DNA of 64,000 nucleotides from Dromiciops gliroides (Eukaryota; Chordata; Mammalia; Microbiotheria; Microbiotheriidae): assembly GCF_019393635.1 (NCBI RefSeq), contig NC_057864.1:475620617-475684616 (forward strand), in the 5' to 3' direction. The stretch's first letter is position 1, and every line of letters begins with the position of its first letter. The position numbers and the translations under genes were made by a program. This document shows, in pieces, positions 1 through 10,841 of the stretch. The notes beneath the pieces were generated by a model that made no database searches, was not told where the DNA came from, and saw only the letters and a program-made list of their open reading frames with translations.

Positions 1-574
1 TATTCCAGGTGAGTTTGAGCCCTGAGTTGCCTTGGGGGCTGGAATTGGAGTGAGCTTGCCCGTGGAGCTGGGGGGTTTGGGGAGATGGAGCTGCCTTGTA
101 CCGTCCTCCATTCCAACAATCCCCCTGACGTCCCACTGTGGAGGAGTCTCTCCCTCCCCTTCTGTGCTGCCTTCACACATGGCTCTCAATGTTCCCATCT
201 CCGTGGCTTTTGTCTGGTTGTTCCCCATGCCCAGAGTGCTCTCTCACCTCTGCCCTTGCCAAGTATCCTTTCCTATCCCCTTCCCCCTTGGGGTTATTTC
301 GTGTATCTAAGTGCTCTTCCTCCTCATTGGAAATTACACTTCTCCCTTCCACATCATGAGGATTAGGGGTACAGCATCCCCTTCATCTGGAAAATCCACA
401 TAAAACTTCTCCACCCTCCCTTTGTCCCAGAGAAGTCTGGGTTTTTTTTTTCCTTTCTGGGGTTATAAAATTTGGGTTATTTGATCATAGGCTGGCCTTC
501 ATCTCCAGCTTCCACAAAACTCCCCCCAAATTCCCATTTAATTTCTTATGCCAACCCACTATATATCAAAACCA

Positions 575-715
575 AAGTGGGGAGAGTCACAATGTGGAAG
601 GGACTGTAACCTCCTTGAGGGGAGGGGTCATCTGATTTTATCTGTGTCCTCAGTACGTGGCCCATTATCTGGAATACTGTTGGAGCTTAATAAATGCTTG
701 TTTATTTGATAATCA
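575..715 (+). mobile_element. L2 3' end
   Basis: The text CTCCTTGAGGGGAGGGGTCA to CTTAATAAATGCTTG is the L2 3' terminus. Confidence 0.6.
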
Positions 716-1699
716 TGCTGTCATTTAATGAATCATGTCTCCATGTGGTCATTGTAATTTAATTAGTTGTGGTTGAGCAACTCCCAAGACTTGTAAAATA
801 TTTCCACCACTGTCTACTTCTGGTCATTCCCATAGGGATACATGGCCAGGCCAGAGGGAACCTGCGGACCCTTATTAGGAAACATGTCGTCTTGTTCAAG
901 AAGGGGGATCTCTTAGGGATGTAGGTGGCGCTGTCGGCGCTGCTGCTGTTTAATAGAAGACAAAGGCAGGTTTGGGAGGTGACCATGTGGTTAGGAAGAC
1001 CTCACCTATGAAGGTACGGCCAACATGGGACTCACTTAGATTAACTAGGCTTACTGTGTGCCAGGCACCCTGCTAAGTGTTGTAGCTACAAAGTAGAGGC
1101 CCTGCCCTCAGGGAGTTAGTTTACTATCGAAAAGCTCTAATCTATTTGTTATGAGGGTTTTATTTTTCTTTCTTGTTCAGTGAAGGAGGGCAAGAAAGAG
1201 AAAACAAATGCTTATTAATTGGAAGCATAATATGAAGGAAGGTTTTTTTAATTAAAAAAAAGGAGATAGTGTATATCTTAGGCAAGTCCCTTAGCTTCTG
1301 GGGCCCTGGTTTCTTATCTGGAAAACGAGGAGGTTAAACCTGATGACCTTTAGGGTCCTTTGCATCTTTCGATTTGAGATCCAGGTTCAAATCTCAGCTG
1401 TTACTTACTACTTGTGTGGCATTGGTTAAGTCACTCTCCGTCCACAGGCCTTGATTTCCTCATCTGCAAAATGAGGCCTCCTGAGACTCCCTTCAGGCTC
1501 TGGAGTCACGCTCCTGTCGGCCGTGTGTGCGGTAAACGCTACAGGTACCCACATACTCATTTTATAGGTGAGGAAACCAAGGCTCCAAGGAGTGGTGTAA
1601 CGTGTCCGTTAGGACACAGCTGCCTCACCTGGAGAGGTCTTTTAAGCTGGATCACCATCTATTCCCACCCACCCATTTCACATTTATAATAAACTGAGG

Positions 1700-1864
1700 G
1701 GGGCAGCTAGGTGGCGCAGTGGATAGAGCAGCGGCCCTGGAGTCAGGAATACCGGAGTTCAAATCCGGCCTCAGACACTTAACACTTACTAGCTGTGTGA
1801 CCCTGGGCAAGTCACTTAACCCCAATTGCCTCACTAAAAAAAAAAATATAATAAAATAAAAAAA
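1700..1864 (+). mobile_element. young tRNA-derived SINE (WSINE-like) with 15-bp target duplication
   Basis: This is a type copy of the main SINE. The tRNA-like head has an A box (TGGCGCAGTGG) and B box (GAGTTCAAATCC), followed by a MIR-like CORE (CTAGCTGTGTGACCCTGGGC) and an A/T-rich tail. TATAATAAACTGAGG is repeated exactly at 1685-1699 and 1865-1879. Confidence 0.92.
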
Positions 1865-2006
1865 TATAATAAACTGAGGCCCGGTTAGGGAGAAGTGGGG
1901 AAGCGGCACAGCCAGGATTTGAATCCCAGTCCTCAGGCCGTTTGCACTGGACCACACAGGAAGGCGCTTTCTTCCCCGAGTAGGCTTTCCGGCAGGGCTG
2001 ACTTAC

Positions 2007-2042
2007 CTTTCCAGAGGTTCTGATACCTGGGGTTGTCAGGAT
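2007..2042 (-). CDS. LAT2: LAT2 coding exon 6: YQN motif
   Basis: The exon is 36 nt, with acceptor CTTTCAG and donor GTAAGT. It encodes (D)PDNPRYQNLWK(G), matching human DPASSRYQNFSKG. Y95 with Asn at +2 is a GRB2-type SH2 ligand and is conserved. It is the last LAT2 exon in the window. Confidence 0.92.
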
Positions 2043-2639
2043 CTGAAAGAAACCCAAAGGGATCGCTATAGGTCTAACACTGCCTGGTCCCAGGTGCGTG
2101 GAGCCTTAGCCTCAATGGATTCCAGACTCCCTGGGTGCCCATGAGAGGTTCCAGGCCCTGGCCGCCCAAGGGGGATCGCTCAGGGGGCCTTGGCCAACTC
2201 ATCCCGAGCTGGAAGAGCAGCGCTGCCTTCTTCAGGGGGATAATTCGTGGGAGAAGCAAAGCCAGACCCCTCCCTCAAGCCCCCTCCCCCCAGGCAGAGC
2301 CAACCTCACCCACACTGCTGCCCTGCTCTCATCAGCCCCAGGGTGGCCAAAGGCTGGGTCCGCCTCACTCTTCCCCTCACTGCCCTGCGGCCCCGGCTTC
2401 CTTTCTGGGCTGACAGCTGTCTAGGACCCATGAGGGTCCCCCTGTGCCTGACATCCCCCTGATGGGGACAGGGCTTTTTCAGCACCAGGGCGGGCTCATG
2501 CTTTGAATACCAACTCTCCTGAGGGAGTGAGCCTCATTCACATGGAGGCCCATTGAAAGGGTGGAGAGCAGGGCCTTTGATGTCTGCAGTGGCAGGGTTG
2601 GAGGAGACAACTTCCAGGGAGACTTCTGAGGACAGGAGA

Positions 2640-2825
2640 AAGAACTCCAGCTTCAGAGTCAGAGAAACCGGGTTCAGATCCTGCTTCTGATCACACCACC
2701 TGTGTGACCTTGGGCAAATCGCCTAACCTCTCTGTGCCTCAGTTTCCTCATCTGTAAAATGAAGGGGTTGGAGTCAATGACCTCTGAGGTCCCTTCTAGC
2801 TCTAAGTCTATGGTTCCTCCCAATT
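2640..2825 (+). repeat. MIR-type SINE
   Basis: It contains TGTGACCTTGGGCAAATCGC, CTCAGTTTCCTCATCTGTAA and GAGGTCCCTTCTAGCTCTAA. Similar decayed copies lie at 7815-7950, 12960-13160, 17180-17330, 22790-22970, 34330-34480, 40090-40230, 41170-41330 and 46270-46480. Confidence 0.75.
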
Positions 2826-2844
2826 CTGAAATTCCACAATTCTT

Positions 2845-2992
2845 TTTTTTTTTTTTTGGTGAGGCAATTGGGGTTAAGTGACTTGCCCAGGGTCACACAG
2901 CTGGTAAGTGTTAAGTGTCTGAGGCCAGATTTGAACTCAGGTATTCCTGACTCCAGGGCCAGTTCTCTATCCACTGCACCATCTAGCTGCCC
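2845..2992 (-). mobile_element. young SINE, inverted
   Basis: Full length, with a T-run at the left. CCACAATTCTT is repeated at 2834-2844 and 2993-3003. Confidence 0.9.
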
Positions 2993-3240
2993 CCACAATT
3001 CTTAAAAATAGGAATTCTTAACCCAAGGGTCCATAAACTTGTGTTTTATATATATATATATATATACACATATATATGTATATGTGTGTATGTGTATGTG
3101 TATGTATATGTATATATACACACATATATGTGTGGCTTCCTTTATAATCCTATGTAATTTGTTTTAGGAGTTCTGGGAACTCATGAGTAGGTCCATGGAT
3201 TCTGAAAAGGGGTCAGGAGCCCTACTTCTAAAAGTGTAGG

Positions 3241-3372
3241 GGGCATAGTGGATAAAGCACTGGCCCTGGCTTCAGGAGGACCTGAGTTCAAATCCAGCCT
3301 CAGACACTTGACACTTACTAGCTGTGTGACCCTGGGCAAGTCACATAACCATTGCCTGGCCAAAAAAAAAAA
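3241..3372 (+). mobile_element. young SINE, 5' truncated
   Basis: It lacks the first 12 bases or so of the head (begins GGGCATAGTGG). A-tail present. Confidence 0.85.
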
Positions 3373-3496
3373 AAAGTGTGGGAGGGAGTGTTGGGGGGAA
3401 GGGAACCATCAGCCAACATGGGGAGGAAAAGACCAGGGAAGGGGGAGACTGGGTGGGGTCTTCAGGGCTTCAGAATTCCATAAAAAAACGACAGCA

Positions 3497-3662
3497 GGGG
3501 CAGCGAGGTGGCGCAGTGGATAGAGCACCGGCCCTGGATTCAGGAGGACCTGAGTTCAAATCCGACCTCAGACACTTAACACTCACTAGCTGTGTGACCC
3601 TGGGCAAGTCACTTAACCCCAATTGCCCAGCAAAAAACAAAAACAAAAACAAAAAAAAACCC
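3497..3662 (+). mobile_element. young SINE
   Basis: CGACAGCA is duplicated at 3489-3496 and 3663-3670. The tail is CAAAAA-type. Confidence 0.9.
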
Positions 3663-3775
3663 CGACAGCATCTGGTGAGATGAATGGGGGCGCAGGGTGC
3701 AGTTTGAGGAAGAGACTTGGCAATATTCACAATGGATTCATCACCAGAAAGGATTCATCACCAACCTGTGACTTT

Positions 3776-3944
3776 CTTTTTTGTTTGTTTGTTTTTGTTG
3801 TTGTTTTTTTAGTGAGGCAATTGGGGTTAAGTGACTTGCCCAGGGTCACACAGCTAGTAAGTGTTAAGTGTCTGAGGCTGGATTTGAACTCAGGTACTCC
3901 TGACTCCAGGGCCAGTGCTCTATCCACTGCACCACCTAGCTGCC
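3776..3944 (-). mobile_element. young SINE, inverted
   Basis: CCAACCTGTGACTTT is duplicated at 3761-3775 and 3945-3959. Confidence 0.9.
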
Positions 3945-4205
3945 CCAACCTGTGACTTTTAATAAGAGACAAAGGTTTCCTCTTAGGACCCAGCAGACTA
4001 TCTCTCCTGAGGAGGGAATGGAGGAGAGGGACTTTGGGAAAGCAACAGAAAGTTGGGAATACAAGCTGGGCAAAGAGGGGTCTTTGTCCCAGTGAAAAGG
4101 TCTCTGGGCCGCACAGTTTAGAGACCCACTATCCTAGCCAAGCTGGGGCCTCTGAGCAGGTCCTAGTTTTGACTTCCTTCTGGGGGCCCTGATGGACCCT
4201 CAGTC

Positions 4206-4460
4206 CAGTCTGGGGCAGCAATGTGGCACAGTGCATAGAGTTCAGGGCCTGGAGTCAGAAAGACCTGAATTCAAATCCCACCTCAGACACTACTAGCTAT
4301 TCAAGCCTGGGCAAGTCAAGCAACCTTTGTCTGCTTCAGTTTCTTCATTTGTAACAAGGGGACACTCATAACCACTTACCTCCCAGGGTCGTGGTGAAGA
4401 TTAAATGAGATAATATTTGTAAAGAACTTAGCACACGGTACACACGATGTAAATGTGGGC
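4206..4460 (+). mobile_element. full-length older CORE-SINE
   Basis: tRNA-like head (GTGGCACAGTGCATAGAG), CORE, then a LINE-like 3' part (AGATTAAATGAGATAATATT to TAAAGAACTTAGCACACGG). Confidence 0.8.
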
Positions 4461-4929
4461 TATTATTATCTTGATAGAGTGGCTCTCTCCCTGCATCCTC
4501 CTTAGTAGGGTTAGGGTAGCAGCCAGGCTAGGGCTACTGAGCAGGAATCTTTGGTGGGGGCCCTGTCTGATCTTAATCGGGTTTGCTCTGTGCCCTCTTA
4601 CTTCACATGCTTACTTGTGGCCCAAGAGACAATCTCCACTTAGCTGTGGCCACAGCAGGGCTCTGCCCAGGTTAGGGTTTCAGGCCTTTGGTCTAGAAAG
4701 GTTTGAGGGTCACAGTTACTCACAATATACCACCTACACAAGGGATTTAAGGCTCTCCTAAAGGCATCTCCTCTCAACTCTACCACCCCCACCTTCAATT
4801 CTCTCCTCCACCAAGCCTGAAATTCCACCATTCATTCCATCCATTCCCTTGGCTCCTGGAAATCTGCACTGTAGGAGGGTAGGGCCAGGGATAGCAAAGG
4901 AAAAAACACTACTAGAAAGAACAGGAATA

Positions 4930-5690
4930 AATAGAGCTTTCCTTAAAATGATAAGTAGTTTCATCTAATATCTAAAACTAAGAGCAAGAATTATCTGTAA
5001 TCAGAATGAGATAGAAGCCTTTCCAATAAGATCAGGCATGAAACAAGCATGCCCATGATCACCATTATTACTTAATATTGTACTAGAAATGCTAGCTATA
5101 GCATAGAACATAGACAAGAAAGAGAAATGGAAGAGATAAGCACGGTCAATGAGGAAACAAAATGATCACCTTTTGCAGATGATGTGCTAGTGTCTTTAGA
5201 GACCCCCTAGAGAATCAAGTGAAAAACGGACATCATTAACAACCCTATCAAAGTTGCAGGATGTAAAATAAACTCACATAAATCATCAGCATTTCTATAT
5301 TAGACCAACGAAACCCATCAGGAAGAGATGCACAGAGAAAGACAGTAAAAAAAAAAAATACTGGGGAGTCTACTTGCCAAGACATACACAGGAACCATGT
5401 GAACACAATTCCAGAATTCTTAGTATAAAGAGAGATCTAGGGGCAGCTAGGTGGCGCAGTGGAAAGAGCACCAGCCTGGGAGTCAGGAGGACCTGAGTTC
5501 AAATCCGACCTCAGACACTTAACACTTACTAGCTGTGTGACCCTGGGCAAGTCACTTAACCCCAATTGCTTCACTTAAAAAAAACAAACAAAAACAAACA
5601 AACAACAACAACAAAAAAGATCTAAATAATTGGAGAAATATTCATTGCTCATAAGTAGGTCAAGCCAATATAATAAATAACCCTGGTTCC
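4930..5690 (+). mobile_element. degenerate L1 ORF2 fragment
   Basis: The sequence follows L1 reverse-transcriptase code. CTTTTGCAGATGATGTGCTA at 5173-5192 encodes the F-A-D-D core. Later, ATCTAAATAATTGGAGAAAT resembles the conserved L1 segment after the RT. Reading frames are broken. A young SINE sits inside at 5440-5617 with AGATCTA on both sides. Confidence 0.75.
5440..5617 (+). mobile_element. young SINE inside an L1 fragment
   Basis: AGATCTA occurs on both sides. The tail is an A/C-rich (AAAC)n run. Confidence 0.9.
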
Positions 5691-6059
5691 TTCAACTCAG
5701 TTCAAATGGATACAACTCAGGGACCTTGGCTCTGTCTATCAAGTCCTACTGTCCAAAGATAATAGGAGTAATGATGATGATGATGGAGAAGATGAAGATG
5801 GTAATGATAGCATTCATGTGCTTTACTGATACTATCTATTCTATTTGATGTGAATAGCAACCATGGGAGGTAGGTGCTGTTATTAGTATCCCCATTTTGC
5901 AAGCAGTAGTTAAGGGACTTGCCCAGGGTCATACCACTAGTGAGACCCTAAGGAAGGACTCCAATGCACATATTCCTCATTTCCAACCATTTTTTATACT
6001 TCCAGGACATCTCCCAACCATGCTGTTTGCTCTCAAACCATAATCCCCACCCTCTTCTT

Positions 6060-6250
6060 TGTTTTTTGGGTTGTTTATTTTTTATTTTTTTGTTTTTTTG
6101 TTTTGTTTTGTTTTTACAGAGCAATGAGAGTTAAGTGACTTCCCCAGGGTCACATAGCTAGTAAGTGTCAAGTGTCTGAGGCTGGATTTGAACTCAGGTC
6201 CTCCTGAATCCAGGGCTGGTGTTTTATCCACTGTGCCACCTAGCTGCCCC
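6060..6250 (-). mobile_element. young SINE, inverted
   Basis: CCACCCTCTTCTT at 6047-6059 recurs in slightly changed form from 6252. Confidence 0.88.
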
Positions 6251-6655
6251 TCCACACCCTCTTCTTACTGAAAACACGGACTTCATTCCTGGGAATAACC
6301 CTGGGCTCTGATAGATAAGCTTTTACCTCATCTGGCCCAGATCCAGGCCTCCACCTTAATTCCTAATCTTCTAACTCTATCTTGAGCCCTCAGACTCATT
6401 CCAGATTCCCTTTCTTCTTCTATTTGAATAGAAGTTCTGTGAAGACAGGGACCGCTTTGCTTGTTTGTATTTGTATCTGCTTAGCACCTGGCAATAAATG
6501 CTCCGGCTACCTGTCTGTCCATCTGTCCATCTATCTAACACTCTAGTATTATTGTTATTATATTACAAGATTTAGAGTGGGGAGGGATCTTAGAGGCCAT
6601 CTAAAGTCCAACTCAGAGACCAACCTTCTCATTTTTACAGATGAAGAAAGTGAGG

Positions 6656-6810
6656 GAGGCAGCCAGGTGGTGCAGTGGATAGAGCATTGACCCTGGAATC
6701 AGGAGACCCAAGTTCAAATCTGGCCTCAGACACTTGATACTTACTAGCTGTGCAACCCTGGGCAAGTCACTTCACCCTGATTACCTCCACACACCAAAAA
6801 AAAAAAAAAA
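6656..6810 (+). mobile_element. SINE, moderately diverged
   Basis: The head reads GGCAGCCAGGTGGTGCAGTG. It lies between fragments of older SINEs (6600-6655, 6836-6965). Confidence 0.85.
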
Positions 6811-7191
6811 GCAGGGGGGGGGGAGGAAGAAATAGAGACCCATAGAGCTCTACAGCATTGTAGATTTAGAATTGGAAGGGACTTTAGATGCTATCTCATC
6901 CAAATCTCTCATTTTACAGATGAGGCAACTGAGGCTCGGGTTGGTTAAGTGACTGGCACACAGTCACATCTGTAGGTTCCCCATCCTCACTAAGGACACT
7001 TCTTGGTGGATCCAGGCTCTGAATTCCCAACACAGGCCCCTCTTCACCCCCAGATGGCTCTGGGCTTTCCACTGTCCTCTGGCCTCTCCAGGCCTCCCAC
7101 CCTCTGGGAATGACCCTGGGCTGCCCATCCTTTGGGGCTGGTCTTAGGCAGGTTGGAGGTCTGGGGAAGGGAAGGGAAGTCACACACTCAC

Positions 7192-7229
7192 CTTCCGCAC
7201 CAGCAGTAGAGTACAGCCATTTGTCCTTC
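7192..7229 (-). CDS. LAT2: LAT2 coding exon 5
   Basis: The exon is 38 nt, with acceptor GTTTGCAG and donor GTGAG. It encodes (R)KDKWLYSTAGAE(D), matching human RKDKLLQFYPSLED in the KDK start and the acidic end. Phases agree with exons 4 and 6. Confidence 0.9.
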
Positions 7230-8188
7230 CTGCAAACAAGGACATCCCAGTTCATGCCTCTGTAGCATCAGGGTATTTGAAAGACCAGGCAGACAAAGAG
7301 GAAGCGCCATAGGTGGCTAAACCCTGCACAGACACCACGGCACGAGGGGGGCCCAAAGGAGGAGGACCAGCTCTCAACATGGAGGGTGAGCAGGTGAACA
7401 TTTTAAACAGGTATGGGCCACAGAGTGATGGACAGAGAAGATCCTGTTCATTGAGTCATGCCTTGGCAAGTCTGAGCCTCCCTGAGCCTCAGTTTCCTTC
7501 TCTGTAACATGTAACTATGATTCAGGATCAAGGATCGGCTAAGAAGTGCTGGGTCAATTCATTCATTCACTCATGAATTCATTCATTCACAAACTCCATT
7601 AATAATCCCTGGAGACCATTCATTCAGTAAACATTTCCTAAGCTCTTGTTAAATGCAAAATACTGTGCTGGGTGCTAGTAGATTGAGGGTGGGGGGAAAT
7701 CCAATCTAGGAGAGGAAGTGCTAGCGATAAATACCAACAACAACAACAACAATAACTAGCGACATTTATATAGCTCTTTAAGGTGCAAAGCTCTGTATGT
7801 ACATCCTTGATCTAATTTAAGATTTGGACTCAGAAGCCTTGGGTTCAAATCCTGCCCATCCCACTTATTTCTACGGAACTTTGGCCAAGTCACTTAACCT
7901 TTACGGGCCTCAGTTCCCCCTTCTGTACGGTGAAGCCTCTGATGTCCATGATCCTTTCATCTCATGTTCCTTTCAGAGAAGACGATTGCACAGTAACTGT
8001 CATCAATACCAGGGGGAGGGAGGGGGACCCACCACGTACTCCAGGCAATCAGAGGAGGGAGTGACCACTCCCTGAATGGGTGACCAAGGACAGCTCCAAG
8101 GAGTGGACATAGGAGCCAGGGCCATGGACTTCACATTTTTTAGAGTGACATTAAAGGTACAGGAAGCCACAGGCTGCCTCTGTCCTAC

Positions 8189-8246
8189 CTTGTCTCAGGG
8201 CACTGAACGGTGGAATAGTCAGCCACCTCTGGGACCATGCCTGCTA
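8189..8246 (-). CDS. LAT2: LAT2 coding exon 4 (diverged)
   Basis: This exon is too short for simple ORF calling. It is placed by order and phase: exon 3 leaves one base and exon 5 needs two, and these 58 nt (2 + 18 codons + 2) fit exactly. The acceptor is CCAAACAG and the donor GTAGGA. It encodes (I)AGMVPEVADYSTVQCPET(R), opposite human LVGQAWPGPLADMAPTR. Only the ends are clearly alike, and it is a few residues longer. It carries a tyrosine (Y67) not seen in human. A second AG six bases further in would remove two residues in frame. The call is good on structure but weaker on similarity. Confidence 0.75.
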
Positions 8247-8789
8247 CTGTTTGGAAGGACAGAACAAGAGAGGCCAAGGTTAGTTAGCAAGTCATGGGGC
8301 AGCCCCTCTCGACCTCAGCTCGGGTCCTTCTCAGAAGACCGGATGGCAGTCCCTGTCTAGACAACCGTGTTGTTCTACTGAGTTTGTCATTTTCAGACCA
8401 ACCCTCCCTGAGAACCACAACGGTGTCGTCTCAGAAAAAGAATTTGTGCTCGGGGCTTTACAACTCCCCTCTGAAGTCCAGGACATCATCACCCTCGGGG
8501 GATCACAGCCACGGAGGGCCTAAGGTCCGTGTTGCCCCTCTAGAGCCTAGGAAGCCAGCGTGGCTAAAGCCACACCAGAAAGATGGGGCCATCTCCAGCT
8601 TCTTCCTCCCTTGGTGACCCCAGTGGTTACACCAAACACGAAGAGATGAGTCACAGCACCCAAGTTCAAGCTGGCTCTCCCCTTCCTTCAACCACCGTCC
8701 CCCTCCCCCCTCCACACCCAACCCTGCACCCCAAGACACCTCCCACCGACCTCCTGCCATCAGCCAGGCTCCTTCCTCTGTGTACTTAC

Positions 8790-8833
8790 TAGAAAAGGTC
8801 CGGGCAACTGCAAAACTGTGTCGTCCTTCATCC
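8790..8833 (-). CDS. LAT2: LAT2 coding exon 3
   Basis: The exon is 44 nt, with acceptor TTTTTCAG and donor GTAAGT. It encodes (R)DEGRHSFAVARTFS, aligned to human REDQQSFTGSRTYS. Phases fit both neighbours. Human has Tyr where this species has Phe (RTYS to RTFS). The LAT2-sense strand just upstream of the acceptor is an unusually long pyrimidine-rich tract (about 8860-9520). Confidence 0.88.
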
Positions 8834-8859
8834 CTGAAAAACACATGGGAGAAGTTGAT

Positions 8860-9520
8860 GAGCAGGCGTGAAAGAAAAGGCAATGGGGAGAGTGAAGACC
8901 AGGGATGAAGCCAGTCAGAGGGAGGGGAAGATCCTGGGGAAGGGACTGGGAGTAGAGGAGAAATGGCTGGAGAGAAAGGACAGAGAAGAGGGACAGAAAG
9001 AAAAGAGAGAACAGATGAATGGAGAGGAAGGTCAGAAGTGAGAGACACAGCAGACAGAGAGGGGTGATGATGGATGGGAAACAGGGAAAGAAGGGGATGG
9101 GTGGAGAGGAAGGACTGGGAAGAGGAAGGAAGGATGGTAAGGATGGATGGACAGAAGGATAGAGAGCAGAGACAGCAGAGGCAAGAAGGGGGGTTAATGG
9201 GGGGAACAGGAAGAAGGAATAGGTAGAGAGGAAGGAGAGGCAAGAGGGATGGACGGTTGACAATGGACAGGAAAGAAAGGAGAGGCAGAGAATTGATGAG
9301 AGGAGGTCAGAGATGAGAGACACAGCAGAGACAGAGGGGTGATGGATGGAAAAGAGGGGAATGGATGGATAGGAAGGAGAGGGAAAAAGAAGGGGGGATG
9401 GATGGGGGGATGGACAGGAAGGACAGAGAGGGAAGCCAAAAGGAGGGATGGATAGGGGGAAAAGGAACAGGGAGGAGGGATAGGTGAAAGGACAGAAGGG
9501 AGGGAAGATAGAGAAGAAAA
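8860..9520. repeat. long purine-rich tract with about 136-bp periodicity
   Basis: The plus strand is mostly A and G (GGAGAGGAAGGA, GGATGGATGG). Similar text GAGAGACACAGCAGA occurs near 9036 and 9309, with a weaker match near 9172, so the spacing is about 136. The long frames on the minus strand here are low-complexity, not coding. Confidence 0.8.
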
Positions 9521-10705
9521 CATGTGTTTCCCTTCTGTTTTTGTATGGGGGGCGGGGTGGAGGGCACCCAGAAGAGACTCAGCAAATGCTTTGTGACTGA
9601 CCGCATCTCATGTAACAACTTTTCAGTTCCCCCTCCCAGTCCCAGTCAGGATTCTCCAAACATTCATTTCCTAGTACTCTTTCTATCCTAAGGACAGCTG
9701 TTTCTGAGTTCTCCAGTCTTATGACTGCTCTCAATTTGCATTCATAACCCAAGGTCTTTCTAAATTCCCTTGTCTTCCTTTTACTTGGCAGTCTTACTGG
9801 CACTGAGTCTTCCCCTGAACTCATCCCAGTGTCTAAACGCTTCCAGGTTTTTGGAACCACACCCAATGCACCCATGGAAATCTTTGAACAGGTGGCTAGC
9901 TCCTTTTGCTCATTTAAAAAAACAAAAAACCAAAAAAACTTCAGAGGATATTTACAATAATGGAACTAATGGGTCAGAATTAGGCTTTTGTCACTTTGCC
10001 TGTTTAACTCCAGAAAGCTTTCCAAAAAGATTATCGAAATGCGCAATTTTTCCAGCAGTGAATAGCATATACCTACATCTCTATGACCTATTCAGCATTT
10101 CTTTATAGATACTCTCTGACTTCAAGTTGTCACTGAGTCGGACTTCTTTACCACTACCACCCCAATTAGTCCTTCCGAATGAGTGATGTTTATCTGGACC
10201 TTTTTTGGTGATAAGTGGACTGAGGTTTCTTCATGTCAGGGGCAGCCTAGAGAGTTCATTGGCTGTTATCACAATCTTACCTCAGGTACCCCAGGCTTAA
10301 GATGCAACAAACGGTAGCAGAACTGACAATCTAGACAAGCAGGCGAGGTCTAGAGTGAGTCATTCCTTGGGTCCAAACCATTCGACTGTCTTTGGTGTTC
10401 CAGATTCCAAATATCCCTTTACCAAGTGCCTCCCATCCATCTTTGAAGACAGAGGAAGAGCAGCAGGACCAGGGGCTGCTACAAGGTCTGACTCATATCT
10501 GACAGAAATCATTCTTAACCATTGAGATTCTCCCTTTTTTCAGTGGTCCAGAATATTAGTATTAGGGATAACCTCCCTCCAATCCCCTCCCCTCCTCTCT
10601 TTCTCTCTCCTCCACTCTTCTCTCTTCTCCTCTCTTCTCTTCTCTTCTCCCCTTCCCACCTATCCTTTTCTTTTTTTCTTTTCTTTTTCTTTCTTTCTTT
10701 CTTTT

Positions 10706-10841
10706 GATGGGGCAATGAGGATTAAGTGACTTGTCCAGGGTCACACAGCTAGTAAGTGTCAAGTGTCTGAGGCCAAATTTGAACTCAGGTCCTCCTGAAT
10801 CCAGGGCCAGTGCTCTATCCACTGTGTCACCTAGCTGCCCC
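10706..10841 (-). mobile_element. SINE, inverted, within pyrimidine-rich DNA
   Basis: Its T-tail merges with a CTTT run to the left, and pyrimidine-rich sequence continues on the right. Confidence 0.88.

Larger units (their letters stand above)
1..2006 (-). other. LAT2: LAT2 intron after coding exon 6
   Basis: No exon found. 1-575 shows nothing I can name. A plus-strand L2 3' end ends at about 715, MIR-type SINE pieces lie at 1270-1500, and a young SINE lies at 1700-1864. Confidence 0.7.
2043..7191 (-). other. LAT2: LAT2 intron 5
   Basis: The intron is filled with SINEs (2845-2992, 3241-3372, 3497-3662, 3776-3944, 5440-5617, 6060-6250, 6656-6810). It also has a MIR (2640-2825), an AT tract in a 'GGTTCTTAACC' element (3005-3225), CORE-SINEs (4206-4460, 5800-5985) and a degenerate L1 fragment (4930-5690). 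2060-2640 is unique, GC-rich sequence without a recognised exon. Confidence 0.75.

Noticed and set aside
1-20. Donor-like CAG/GTGAGT on the plus strand at the left edge
   Set aside because: LAT2 is on the minus strand and not yet finished here. No plus-strand exon can be supported from eight bases.
1700-1775. tRNA-like sequence with A and B boxes
   Set aside because: It is the head of a SINE with A-tail and target duplication, not a tRNA gene.
3470-3955. Frames with the recurring peptide SDLPRVTQLVSVKCLR and its reverse-strand partner
   Set aside because: The same peptide appears at dozens of places because it is the translated SINE, not a protein family.
5160-5210. Reverse transcriptase core F-A-D-D as a possible active element
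   Set aside because: The L1 frame is broken and only a fragment remains.
8503-9323. Overlapping long reading frames (246 and 187 codons) on the minus strand
   Set aside because: They come from the low-complexity purine/pyrimidine tract, which lacks stop codons by composition; no domain or start context is seen.
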